Assembly (NCBI GenBank): GCA_020348865.1
Contig: CP070754.1
Location: forward strand, 206,008-253,756
Length of the DNA stretch: 47,749 bases
Origin: Candidatus Bathyarchaeota archaeon
GTDB taxonomy: Archaea; Thermoproteota; Bathyarchaeia; Bathyarchaeales; Bathyarchaeaceae
Direction of reading: 5' to 3'
The notes under the pieces were generated by a model. The model was not told the DNA's origin. It did not search any database and saw only the letters and a program-made list of their open reading frames with translations. Shown in pieces: positions 1-7,521 of this stretch. Both the position numbers and the translations under genes were made by a program. Numbering within the stretch: position 1 is the stretch's first letter; every line of letters starts with the position of its first letter.

Positions 1-118
1 CATCCTGTTTTGTATGTTGAAAGCAACTGTCCACTCGGAGCATACTCCCTAACGCTCGAACTAGAATACACCGACACTTCAGACACAACATACGTTGACA
101 GCGTACAGATTGGCGTTG
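1..118 (+). repeat. 118-bp exact direct repeat, copy 1 (cut by window edge)
   Basis: Bases 1-118 are identical to 352-469, a spacing of 351 bp or 117 codons, so the copies stay in frame and encode the same 39 residues. Identity ends at base 118 (tt against ca after it). It may extend further left than the window shows. Confidence 0.95.
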
Positions 119-1272
119 TTGTTGACGCTGTAATGCCTTTGAATCCGTTGTTGGCTACCAATGTTACTGGCTATGATCTTACTGCTGGAAACGAGAATGA
201 GATGAGCATTTTCATTACAAACATCGGCAAGACAGACGCGTATGATGTTAAGGCAGCTTTGACTGTTCCTTCAACAGTTTCTGAAATATCCATTGTAGAG
301 GAATCCTACGTGACGTTTGATGTAGTGAATTACGTGGAAACGGTGTTGTTGCATCCTGTTTTGTATGTTGAAAGCAACTGTCCACTCGGAGCATACTCCC
401 TAACGCTCGAACTAGAATACACCGACACTTCAGACACAACATACGTTGACAGCGTACAGATTGGCGTTGCAGTCAACTCTGTGGAGCCAAAGGAACGCAC
501 GAAAGTTGCTATTCAAGATTTCCATGTGACACCAACCAGAGCTCTTCCAGGCGATGAATTGACTGTTGAACTGGAACTCAAGAATTGGGGATCAAAAGCT
601 TACGACGTTGAGGCGCAACTGACAATTGACTCTCAGAGCCCATTCTTCTCTCCTGATCCCACGCTCGTTTTCGTTGGAGACTTGGGGTCGAACCAAACCA
701 CAACTGTGGTTTACAACCTTAATATCAGTGGAGATGCAGACGCACAACTCTACAGCCTTCCATTAGTCATCTCGTATTATGATGTGGATGACCAGCCGGA
801 TAGCCTGACCGAAGACATTTCTATAGGTGTCCACAGCATCGTCAACTTCCAATTGCTTGATATTCAACCTTCGCCCGTAACCGTGACACCGGGAGAAGCA
901 TTGACGATTGAGGCTGATCTGCTCCTGCTCGGGACCGAAGCTGTTGATTTCGTGGAAGTGCAAATAGTCGAGAATCGTTCGATTGGTCCTTTCTTAACCG
1001 TTCCAGAGAGCTACGAGTACATCGGCCGTGTGGATCCAGATAGCCCCGTATTGTTCACCATTCAATTCACGGTTGACTCGGATGCTACGTCTGGGAGTTA
1101 TGCTCTTCAAATAAAGGTTGACTGTTGGGATGGATATAATCAGCTACGCCAAGTCACTATTGAGCTTCCCGTTGTGGTTGACGGGGCCTCCAATGGGAAC
1201 GAGGAGACAAACCTAACATTATGGGAAATTATCCTGATTGCACTCAGAATATTGTTTGGTGTGAGGCCATAG
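1..1272 (+). CDS. CARDB/COG1361-like surface protein, 5' end outside window
   Basis: The reading frame is open at base 1, so the N-terminus is missing. The visible 423 residues form tandem Ig-like beta-sandwich units of about 115 residues. They carry the recurring pattern of an LPGDELTVELELKNWG-like strand pair, a hydrophobic core and a closing G-V strand, as in archaeal CARDB/COG1361 extracellular proteins. The first and second units share an exactly duplicated stretch. The last 20 residues after an NGNEETN linker are hydrophobic (LTLWEIILIALRILFG) and would anchor the protein in the membrane. The stop lies 11 nt before the MacB-like permease start, so the two are probably one operon, as is common for such proteins next to ABC exporters. 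The exact ligand is unknown. Confidence 0.75.
   Translation, partial: HPVLYVESNCPLGAYSLTLELEYTDTSDTTYVDSVQIGVVVDAVMPLNPLLATNVTGYDLTAGNENEMSIFITNIGKTDAYDVKAALTVPSTVSEISIVEESYVTFDVVNYVETVLLHPVLYVESNCPLGAYSLTLELEYTDTSDTTYVDSVQIGVAVNSVEPKERTKVAIQDFHVTPTRALPGDELTVELELKNWGSKAYDVEAQLTIDSQSPFFSPDPTLVFVGDLGSNQTTTVVYNLNISGDADAQLYSLPLVISYYDVDDQPDSLTEDISIGVHSIVNFQLLDIQPSPVTVTPGEALTIEADLLLLGTEAVDFVEVQIVENRSIGPFLTVPESYEYIGRVDPDSPVLFTIQFTVDSDATSGSYALQIKVDCWDGYNQLRQVTIELPVVVDGASNGNEETNLTLWEIILIALRILFGVRP
352..469 (+). repeat. 118-bp exact direct repeat, copy 2
   Basis: Second copy of the stretch at 1-118. Base-level identity inside a protein repeat points to recent duplication or gene conversion rather than old domain repetition; the neighbouring units at 490-1160 have diverged strongly. 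Confidence 0.95.
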
Positions 1273-1283
1273 GAGATCGACAT

Positions 1284-2519
1284 ATGAAATTGGGCGATGT
1301 CGTCTTCATGGCTGTAGACGGAATAAAAGAGCGTAAGTTCAGGGTGGCCCTGAATGTGCTGGGTATTTTGATAGGAATTTCAGCAATAGTGGCGTTACTA
1401 TCTATCACAACAGGGATGAGTGTGTCCATAAACCAAGAGTTGGAGCTTTTGGATCCGACAACGATGATTGTGATCCCTGGAGGATTCATGGGAATGGCTG
1501 GACCAGGTGGCGAGTCTCCGAACTTGGGAAGCGGAGTTACTCTGACTTTGAGAGATATCGACCGAATAGAAAGAATAGCAGGTGTGGCCTTGGCAACTCC
1601 GGTAATTGGCAAGACAGTGGAGATTCAGATAGGTGGCTACTCAGATTCTGTGACCGTCACAGGCATGATTCCGGAAGAGTACATTCAAGCTTTCGCCATT
1701 ATTGAGATGGCAGAGGGGAGGTTCCTGCGAGGAAGCGATGGTATGTCTACTGTTTTGGGAGCTAGAGTTGCTCACCCTCAACATCTCGAAGAACCAATAG
1801 CACGTCTTGGAAGCCGTGTAACGTTGAAGACTACAGGACAGGAAGAAAAGGAGACCTTCACTCTAAGAACAGCTGGAATTCTAGAGGAGATTGGAGGAAT
1901 GGTGGCTGGTGGTGCAGATACTGAGATTCTAACCACTTTCGCAACGGCCCAACGGATTTTCCACACAGGCAACGTAATCGACCAGATTATAGTAAAAGCT
2001 ATGGACATAGAATCCGTTGAAAGGATTACAGCAGAAGTCCAAGACGAGCTTGGCGAAGATGTGACCGTAATATCTTCTGAAGTCATCTCAGAGATGGTGG
2101 GAACCGTAATGACGATGACGGAGGCGATTCTTGGTGGAATAGCTGCAATATCCTTGGTTGTTGCGGGAATTTCAGTTATCAACACGATGACGATCTCAGT
2201 TATGGAACGAACACGTGAAATAGGAGTGATGAAAGCTTTGGGTGCGAAGAGCAGGGATGTGCTGATGATGTTTCTCACCGAGTCCCTGTTAACTGGATTG
2301 ATTGGAGGAGTGATTGGAGTGGTTTTTGGGGCTGTCCTCGGTCAGATAGCGTCATCCCTCTTGTCGTTTTCGATGAATGTTTCTCTAACATCTGTTTCCT
2401 CCCTAGAGGTTGCTGTAGCTGGGATAGTGTTTGCGGCTACCACTGGAACGTTATCTGGGCTCTACCCTTCTAGGAAAGCGTCAAAGTTGGCTCCGGTGGA
2501 GGCTTTGAGATATGAATAG
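1284..2519 (+). CDS. MacB/FtsX-family ABC transporter permease
   Basis: 411-residue permease of a MacB/LolE-type exporter. TM1 lies at about residues 22-44, followed by an extracytoplasmic MacB_PCD-like domain (about 45-275) and a C-terminal FtsX domain with three TM segments. The cytoplasmic loop TREIGVMKALGAKSRDV and the C-terminal YPSRKASKLAPVEALRYE are hallmarks of the family. I start at ATG 1284 because AGGAG (1271-1275) sits 8 nt upstream; the frame is open back to 1221 but that part overlaps the previous gene. The partner ATPase is not in the window and probably lies to the left. The gene overlaps the next one by 8 nt, so translation is likely coupled. Confidence 0.9.
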   Translation: MKLGDVVFMAVDGIKERKFRVALNVLGILIGISAIVALLSITTGMSVSINQELELLDPTTMIVIPGGFMGMAGPGGESPNLGSGVTLTLRDIDRIERIAGVALATPVIGKTVEIQIGGYSDSVTVTGMIPEEYIQAFAIIEMAEGRFLRGSDGMSTVLGARVAHPQHLEEPIARLGSRVTLKTTGQEEKETFTLRTAGILEEIGGMVAGGADTEILTTFATAQRIFHTGNVIDQIIVKAMDIESVERITAEVQDELGEDVTVISSEVISEMVGTVMTMTEAILGGIAAISLVVAGISVINTMTISVMERTREIGVMKALGAKSRDVLMMFLTESLLTGLIGGVIGVVFGAVLGQIASSLLSFSMNVSLTSVSSLEVAVAGIVFAATTGTLSGLYPSRKASKLAPVEALRYE

Positions 2520-3177
2520 TAGAGGAAATAGAAGATTTGACTTCATACTAGGCATTATGAAATGCATAGTCTCTCCTCAAAGCCTGTTCAAATCAGTATT
2601 GGAGAAGCCAAACCTCACAAAGGCGACCTCCCTGATTCTCGTGATAGCAGTCGTTGCGGCTTGGGCGAGCTTCAATTACATGAGCAAGCTCCCTCTAACA
2701 TCTCTGCTTCAGCAAGAAGGGGGTGGAATGTTTCCGGAACAAGGGCAGTTGATGATTGCGAGTGTAGTGATGACGCTAGTCGGCGTTTTTGGTACGTGGT
2801 TCACAAGTTCAGCGTTGATACATGGGTTTGCGAAGGTCTTGAAGGGAAATGGTGCGTTCAACAATATTCTGATATTAGCCGGATACGCATCAATGCCCCT
2901 TCTGATACAGCAATTGCTGCGCCTTGTAGACTCTTTCATCGTTAGCCCGGAAGGAGCACTCCAAATCGTGGGCTTTCTGGTGTCAGCTGGTCCACTTCTA
3001 AACCCAATAGCAAGCGCAGCCGCACATATCCTCACGATCTTCAGATTATGGTCCATAGTTCTCCTCGTGATAGCTGTCCGAGAAAACTACAAAGTATCGA
3101 TGGCAAGATCGACAGTTGTCACAATATTGTCGTTTACTGCAGTATTATTCATCTCAACATTCCTTCCCCTTATGTAA
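2512..3177 (+). CDS. Yip1-domain membrane protein
   Basis: 221-residue polytopic protein. A short N-terminal cytoplasmic part, including a SPQSLFKSVLEKPNL segment typical of Yip1-type proteins, is followed by about five hydrophobic segments with a Yip1-like layout (TM, extracellular loop, then four packed TMs). The ATG lies inside the end of the permease gene (8-nt overlap), making a three-gene operon with the surface protein and the exporter permease. Yip1-type proteins are often found beside archaeal exporters; the molecular role is unknown. No catalytic motif is visible. Confidence 0.7.
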   Translation: MNSRGNRRFDFILGIMKCIVSPQSLFKSVLEKPNLTKATSLILVIAVVAAWASFNYMSKLPLTSLLQQEGGGMFPEQGQLMIASVVMTLVGVFGTWFTSSALIHGFAKVLKGNGAFNNILILAGYASMPLLIQQLLRLVDSFIVSPEGALQIVGFLVSAGPLLNPIASAAAHILTIFRLWSIVLLVIAVRENYKVSMARSTVVTILSFTAVLFISTFLPLM

Positions 3178-3376
3178 GGGGAAACGCCAGCCACCAACAC
3201 TTTGACTAGCTGAATAATCACTGTAGCATGAGTTTCAATCACGGAAATCTGGATATCAATGCTTGCCTGTGTTTTCTCAGCGTTCAAGGTGTGTTAAGAC
3301 GAGTCCAGGAAGAATCGTTAGCATTAGGAAACTTTTGTATTGGTAGGGGTGCGGAATCCTGAGGTGTGAAGAGTGA

Positions 3377-3807
3377 GAGGAGATTCACTTGTCATCAGTG
3401 AGTTTTACGTCCGCACCAATTCATCATTTGTCATGCGAGTATAAAACACTGATGAAGGAATGTTCCATGCGTGAAGCGTCGCTGAGCTTATGAAATCACT
3501 ACGACTATGTTTACGTGATGCATGTTCAAGAATCTGAAGAAGAAAGTTCGAAAGGAATCCTGAAGACATTAGGGTATATGATCTCACTGAACGAAGACTA
3601 TTTCAAAGCAAAAGACCTGACAAACATGCTGGGAATAAAAACTAGGGGCAGACACAAACTGTCACATTCCTTGGAAATCATATTTTAGCGAAGATTTGAT
3701 AGATATACCGTAAGAACAGCCGCAACCTCTACCATATCCTAATTCGGAAAAGACTAGTAGATGCTTGCTATGGATTCCCTTGGGACCACATTTCAAATCA
3801 CGCGTAA
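3377..3807 (+). pseudogene. Decayed protein-coding gene, function unrecognised
   Basis: Protein-like sequence is scattered over two plus-strand frames. Frame A reads from 3377 through a TGA at 3491-3493, then continues with plausible coding (KGILKTLGYMISLNEDYF, then a KAKDLTNMLGIKTRGRHKLS stretch) to TAG at 3686-3688. A shifted frame then gives a coherent basic, aromatic segment (RNLYHILIRKRLVDACYGF) ending at TAA 3805-3807. The intact part from ATG 3518 would encode only 56 residues. The KDLTNMLGIKTRGRHKL part looks like a helix-turn-helix, but I do not recognise a family. One in-frame stop and one frameshift suggest a dead gene rather than a real small protein. Confidence 0.35.
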
Positions 3808-4148
3808 CGATGTGCGGGTAATTGGTGAAGCTTGATCCCCGTGCATGACCGGCGTCGACAGAGTTCTTTCGAATGGGTCTCGACTTTGCGTTGGTGCAAA
3901 GTGTGGTTAGAGGAACTGACCGAATTTTCTTTTCCTTTTTCTCGTCTTTCTCCGAGGTGAGTGTGGCATGTTCATATTGGTTTTACTTCCTTGGACCCAC
4001 CTTCCTCGCGTATTTTTCATATATTGTTTATGAATTTTGAATAAGTGAAAGAGAGACAGACTGTTGAAGTAGAGATCAACGACTTGTGTTTCAGAATAGT
4101 TGGGCGTATAGAGGAGGTTTTCATCAGCGTTTAGCAAGCGTGTATCAT
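3808..4148. other. Gene-poor stretch with a T-rich tract
   Basis: I see no credible gene here. A long pyrimidine run on the plus strand at about 3925-3952 could end a plus-strand transcript. A 76-residue minus-strand frame at 3907-4137 is rich in Lys/Arg only because of this run and is not supported. Confidence 0.4.
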
Positions 4149-5012
4149 TCAGCGTCTCTTGGATCTTTGAGTTTGACTAGATCGTTGTTTACGATGTGTA
4201 TTGCCATTGGAGGCTTCTGTCAGGTCTTTTATGGTTAAGGGATTATCGTGGGATTCAAGTCTTAGAACCTTCAGGGTTTGTAGTACCAATGGTGGCCTCA
4301 TGTCGGCGAATTTTAGCATTGATTCATCAGTTAATATAGATTTGGCGTTTGACCCGCCTTGCATGGATCCTTCATTAATGATGTAAACTCGGTCAGATAC
4401 GTTGGCAACGAACTCTACGTCATGTGACGCTATCACAACGGCTTTGCCAGCGTTCTTAGCGTTCATGATTACTTGCTCAGTTTCTTCTACGTACTTGACG
4501 CTTAGGTTAGCTGTGGGTTCATCAAGTAGTAGAATATCGGGATCGTAGGCTAGTACGGATGCCAAAGTTACCCTGCGTTTCTCTCCCATGCTAAGTTTGA
4601 AAGGAGGTCTCGCCAACAGGTTTCCAAGTTTGAGCTTCTGAGCAACCTGTCTAACCTTTCTTTCAACCTCTTCTTCAGATGATAGAAGTTGGCGAAGTGT
4701 GAAGGCTATCTCGTCATACACTGTGGGATTAAAGAGTTGGTCATTGGGATCTTGAAAGACCAATCCTATTTTTTTCCGGGCTTCAGGCAACTGTTCTCTC
4801 AGAGGCTTCTCTCCCAGCAGGACGAGGCCGTTCTGGGGGTCAAGAAGACCTGCAGCAATCAGGAGGAGGGTGGTTTTGCCACTTCCATTTGATCCGATTA
4901 TTGCCACCACCTCTCCTCTCTCCGCCGAGAAACTTGCTCCATTCAACACTTGGACGTTGCCTGGATATCTGAAATGGATGTTCTTCACTGTAAGCAGGGA
5001 GCCTTCTCTCAT
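4149..5012 (-). CDS. cbiO: ECF transporter ATPase for nickel/cobalt (CbiO/NikO)
   Basis: ABC ATPase that energises the metal-uptake complex from the cytoplasmic side. Visible motifs in order are Walker A GSNGSGKTTLL, Q-loop VFQDPNDQLFNPTV, signature LSMGEKRRVTLA, Walker B DILLLDEPTANLS and the H-loop IASHDVEF. The FQDP(N/D)DQLF box is characteristic of ECF ATPases. At 287 residues it is slightly longer than usual owing to a basic, Ser/Gln-rich tail of about 35 residues. It is last in a four-gene operon; its ATG is 3 nt after the cbiQ stop. Neighbouring nikR argues for nickel rather than cobalt. Confidence 0.93.
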   Translation of the reverse strand: MREGSLLTVKNIHFRYPGNVQVLNGASFSAERGEVVAIIGSNGSGKTTLLLIAAGLLDPQNGLVLLGEKPLREQLPEARKKIGLVFQDPNDQLFNPTVYDEIAFTLRQLLSSEEEVERKVRQVAQKLKLGNLLARPPFKLSMGEKRRVTLASVLAYDPDILLLDEPTANLSVKYVEETEQVIMNAKNAGKAVVIASHDVEFVANVSDRVYIINEGSMQGGSNAKSILTDESMLKFADMRPPLVLQTLKVLRLESHDNPLTIKDLTEASNGNTHRKQRSSQTQRSKRR

Positions 5013-5015
5013 ACC

Positions 5016-5822
5016 TTACACCACGCTCAAAACTCCTAGTGTCAGAATACAGAGAGAAATAAACAACAGCAAAAAATCTTTGATCCCCATGGCAGTTGAT
5101 GGAGTCTTCAAGGAAGGTTCTAGGGGTATGAAACTTCTGGCATTAATGGCCTTCTCAAGCCTCCATGATCGCTCATAGCCTCTCAGTAGTAGGTCGCCCA
5201 CGACAGTTGACAAGACCCGCCACACTTCTCGAATTCTGATCTTTCTAACAATGCGTGACTCTCTGGCTGACAGCATCTTTGCAGTCTCTCTGAGGAAGAG
5301 GGGTATGTGAATAATAGAGAGATTCAAGAATAACCCAAATTGCCCTGGCATTCGAAGACCTTCCAATCCGTTCACAATTCTTCTCCAACCCATTGCAGAA
5401 GCGAAAGAGGTGAATATGGCAGCAGCAGCAGTCGTTCTTGATATGAATGCTATCATTTCATTCAGTCCCTCAAAACTGACTCCTAACTCTATCAAGCCTA
5501 ATGATAGGACGGCTATAGACTTCCCAGGAGTTATGAAAGGTAAGGGAGCCGAGACTAATGCAACCCATACCGATACAAACAGTAGGATCTTAGTCCATTG
5601 GCGTACGGATGAATGAGCTAGCAAAACTAGCACAACGCTTATGGCTAGAATCAACGCTGGAAGAGCAAAGCCATAACTGAAGGCTGCTGTCCCCGTGAGA
5701 ACCAGAGCTGAAAGCACTGCTATGGTTGGATTGAGAGACGAAGGCGTCGATCCAACGCTTAGTGAATCGACAGCTTCGGCAAGATTTTCCAGGAACCTTT
5801 CTGTAAGATTTCTTAATTTCAC
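5016..5822 (-). CDS. cbiQ: ECF transporter transmembrane protein (CbiQ/NikQ)
   Basis: 268-residue T-component that couples the ATPase to the substrate-binding CbiM. About five TM helices are visible, followed by a long cytoplasmic helical region with Arg-rich segments (SARESRIVRKIRIREV) and a second short motif (ERSWRLEKAINARSF), which match the A-x-R/E-x-R coupling helices of ECF T-components. The start is GTG (5820-5822), overlapping the cbiN stop as GTGA, which implies translational coupling. It lies between cbiN and cbiO on the minus strand. Confidence 0.9.
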   Translation of the reverse strand: MKLRNLTERFLENLAEAVDSLSVGSTPSSLNPTIAVLSALVLTGTAAFSYGFALPALILAISVVLVLLAHSSVRQWTKILLFVSVWVALVSAPLPFITPGKSIAVLSLGLIELGVSFEGLNEMIAFISRTTAAAAIFTSFASAMGWRRIVNGLEGLRMPGQFGLFLNLSIIHIPLFLRETAKMLSARESRIVRKIRIREVWRVLSTVVGDLLLRGYERSWRLEKAINARSFIPLEPSLKTPSTAMGIKDFLLLFISLCILTLGVLSVV

Positions 5823-6106
5823 CTTTGTTTCACTAGTCTATTGATGCCTAGACCTATGACAAGTATTACCCCAACACCGATGACGCCGGCAACGATGTAA
5901 CCTGCCTCATCCGGCAGACCAGGCACGGTATAATCAAGGAAAGGCGTCCAATTGAAATTCTCTGTGAAGTCTGGGAGATTTAGAGCTTCTGCAGCGAGGT
6001 CTAAGGGTTCATGGAAGCCCGCCATATCCGCTAGAATCACCCCAAAGATGGGGCTAATGAAAACAAGAGCTAATACTGCGATCAAAGCTCTTCTGGAAAG
6101 ATTCAT
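5819..6106 (-). CDS. cbiN: Small accessory component of the ECF transporter (CbiN/NikN, PDGLE type)
   Basis: 95-residue protein with an N-terminal TM, an extracytoplasmic segment with the FLDYTVPGLPDEAGYIVAGV motif typical of the PDGLE domain, and a C-terminal TM followed by basic residues. In this family the loop helps load the metal into CbiM. Its ATG overlaps the cbiM stop (ATGA) and its own stop overlaps the cbiQ start, so the genes are tightly coupled. Whether it should be called CbiN or NikN depends on the metal, which the sequence alone does not settle. Confidence 0.85.
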   Translation of the reverse strand: MNLSRRALIAVLALVFISPIFGVILADMAGFHEPLDLAAEALNLPDFTENFNWTPFLDYTVPGLPDEAGYIVAGVIGVGVILVIGLGINRLVKQR

Positions 6107-6756
6107 TCTGCCTCACCTGCTTCTGAAGATATGAGTTGGGGCGCTCGCCGTGCTAGATACAGGATTGTTGAAGCAGTTATTGCACCTTCGATGATTCCAA
6201 GGATGGTATGCCAAATAGCCATCACCGGCAAAGTGACCCAGAAGCCAAAAGGAAATGACGGCGAGTAGCCTATCTCGAGGCCAGCAGCCACTCCCGCAAG
6301 CATTATCCCTAGCCACCCTCCAAGGAAAGCCGCCGTTGCTCGAACGGAATGTTTAGGTCCGAAGATTCGGATAGAGGTTCGATATATGAAGTATGCTACC
6401 ACCACATCTATGATTGCCATGTTAAGTACGTTAGCGCCTAGAGTAGTTATTCCGCCATCATGAAAAACCAATGCTTGCACGAATAACACCAAAGACATCG
6501 ATAAGAACCCGAGCCAAGGACCTAGCATAATCCCGGCGAGGGCGCCTCCAACAAAGTGCAGGCTAGTGCCTCCAGGCAAAGGCCAATTCAGCATCTGAGC
6601 AGCAAAGATGCCAGCAGCCAAGACAGAGACCAAAGAAATCCGTTCTGGAATGGTCGTATCCTTGATTCTCTTAGTTGCATAGGCTCCAAAAATGAAGAAC
6701 ATGATGTAAGTGATGGTTGCCACTGTTATGTCTAGGAACCCATCGGGAATATGCAC
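6103..6756 (-). CDS. cbiM: ECF transporter substrate-specific component (CbiM/NikM)
   Basis: 217-residue membrane protein that binds Ni2+ or Co2+ through its N-terminus. The start is GTG, giving Met-His-Ile-Pro-Asp-Gly, the invariant MHIPDG motif whose His2 and amino group ligate the metal. A second conserved His lies in the LHFVGGALAGIMLGPWLG segment. About six or seven TM helices are present. First gene of the minus-strand cbiMNQO operon. A TATA-like element (6792-6797) would place transcription about 10 nt upstream of the start. A divergent NikR and an upstream dyad suggest nickel-dependent repression. Confidence 0.93.
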   Translation of the reverse strand: MHIPDGFLDITVATITYIMFFIFGAYATKRIKDTTIPERISLVSVLAAGIFAAQMLNWPLPGGTSLHFVGGALAGIMLGPWLGFLSMSLVLFVQALVFHDGGITTLGANVLNMAIIDVVVAYFIYRTSIRIFGPKHSVRATAAFLGGWLGIMLAGVAAGLEIGYSPSFPFGFWVTLPVMAIWHTILGIIEGAITASTILYLARRAPQLISSEAGEAE

Positions 6757-6791
6757 GTGTTATCCCCGTATAATCATTGCGGTTTATGGCG

Positions 6792-6797
6792 TATAAA
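6792..6797 (-). promoter_or_regulatory. TATA box for the cbiM operon
   Basis: Minus strand reads acaTTTATAc. It lies about 27 nt before the expected transcription start and 36-41 nt before the GTG start, the normal archaeal geometry. Confidence 0.5.
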
Positions 6798-6818
6798 TGT
6801 TGCTTGTTTGGCAATTTA

Positions 6819-6830
6819 CTAGTATACTAG
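6819..6830. promoter_or_regulatory. 12-bp perfect palindrome CTAGTATACTAG
   Basis: Sits about 22 bp upstream of the cbiM TATA box, where an archaeal repressor or activator could bind. It does not match the gamma-proteobacterial NikR consensus. Confidence 0.35.
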
Positions 6831-6872
6831 CTATGAATATTGCTAATTTATGCCATCCACACCTGCAACTCT

Positions 6873-6886
6873 TGCCATACATGGCA
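6873..6886. promoter_or_regulatory. Inverted repeat TGCCAT-AC-ATGGCA
   Basis: Six-bp arms with a 2-bp spacer in the divergent cbiM/nikR region. Possible operator; no known match. Confidence 0.3.
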
Positions 6887-7021
6887 CGCACTACTTTAGC
6901 TGAGAAATCCGTGATGTTAAGATTGTTACATACATATGCATGATTGTCGCTATTGATTGAATTGGAGGCACACGAGTACACGTCACTCTCGGTTTCTCAA
7001 AAGCGTTGAATCAATGTAAGG

Positions 7022-7047
7022 TTGTCGCTTGCTGGAACATACGACAA
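7022..7047. promoter_or_regulatory. Candidate NikR operator TTGTCG-N14-CGACAA
   Basis: Perfect 6-bp arms spaced by 14 bp (26 bp overall), about 55 bp before nikR. The two widely spaced half-sites fit the architecture of NikR operators (half-site, about 16 bp, half-site in E. coli). An extra copy of the half-site, GATTGTCG, lies at 6942-6949, and the right arm is its exact reverse complement CGACAATC. Confidence 0.45.
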
Positions 7048-7099
7048 TCTTGTTTGATTGGAGGGTAAGATTAAACTAGAAAGAAATGAATAAAGTTTC

Positions 7100-7519
7100 G
7101 TGATTCTGGAATCGCAGAGGGGAAAAGAATTGGGAACAGTCAATGTTTCTCTTCCTGGTGAAATGGTTAAGAAAATGGATAGGATAATCAAAGAGGAAAG
7201 TTATGCCAGTCGCTCAGAGCTTGTCAGAGACGCGTTGAGAGGGCTTTTTGGGGAGGTTAGTTGGAAATCAAGGTCGGAGGGCGTATCGTTAGCTGTGGTG
7301 ACCATGTCATTCAACATCGAAGGAAAAGGAACCTTGAATGAAGTAGGTCGTACAGAGCATAGGTATGAACATCTAATTCTGACAAGCTTGCACAACCACA
7401 TGGGAAAGAACTGTCTTGAGATCATTTTGGCGAGGGGAACTGCAGAAGACATTAAGGAACTAATCAGGCAGTTAAGGGCCATTCGAGGGGTCGAAACAAT
7501 CAGGGTAACCGTCGTTTGA
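7100..7519 (+). CDS. nikR: Nickel-responsive regulator NikR
   Basis: 139-residue regulator with an N-terminal ribbon-helix-helix (VNVSLPGEMVKKMDRII, then SRSELVRDALR) and a C-terminal ACT-like metal domain. By alignment to E. coli NikR the four Ni ligands are kept: H87, H98, H100 and C105. However, only four residues separate the last His from Cys, against five in E. coli. Start is uncertain: GTG 7100 has no SD and would be leaderless behind an AT-rich element near 7070, while TTG 7130 has GAGGGG about 8 nt upstream. Divergent from the ECF operon, which it probably represses when nickel is plentiful. Confidence 0.92.
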   Translation: MILESQRGKELGTVNVSLPGEMVKKMDRIIKEESYASRSELVRDALRGLFGEVSWKSRSEGVSLAVVTMSFNIEGKGTLNEVGRTEHRYEHLILTSLHNHMGKNCLEIILARGTAEDIKELIRQLRAIRGVETIRVTVV

Positions 7520-7521
7520 AA

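Noticed and set aside
1221-1283. Longer N-terminus for the MacB-like permease
   Set aside because: It overlaps the surface protein gene, and AGGAG supports ATG 1284.
3087-3287. 66-residue minus-strand frame
   Set aside because: Half of it is antisense to the Yip1 gene, and the rest has no start context or homology that I recognise.
3907-4137. 76-residue minus-strand frame behind cbiO
   Set aside because: Its Lys/Arg-rich end is the complement of a T-rich spacer, and there is no SD and no recognisable motif.
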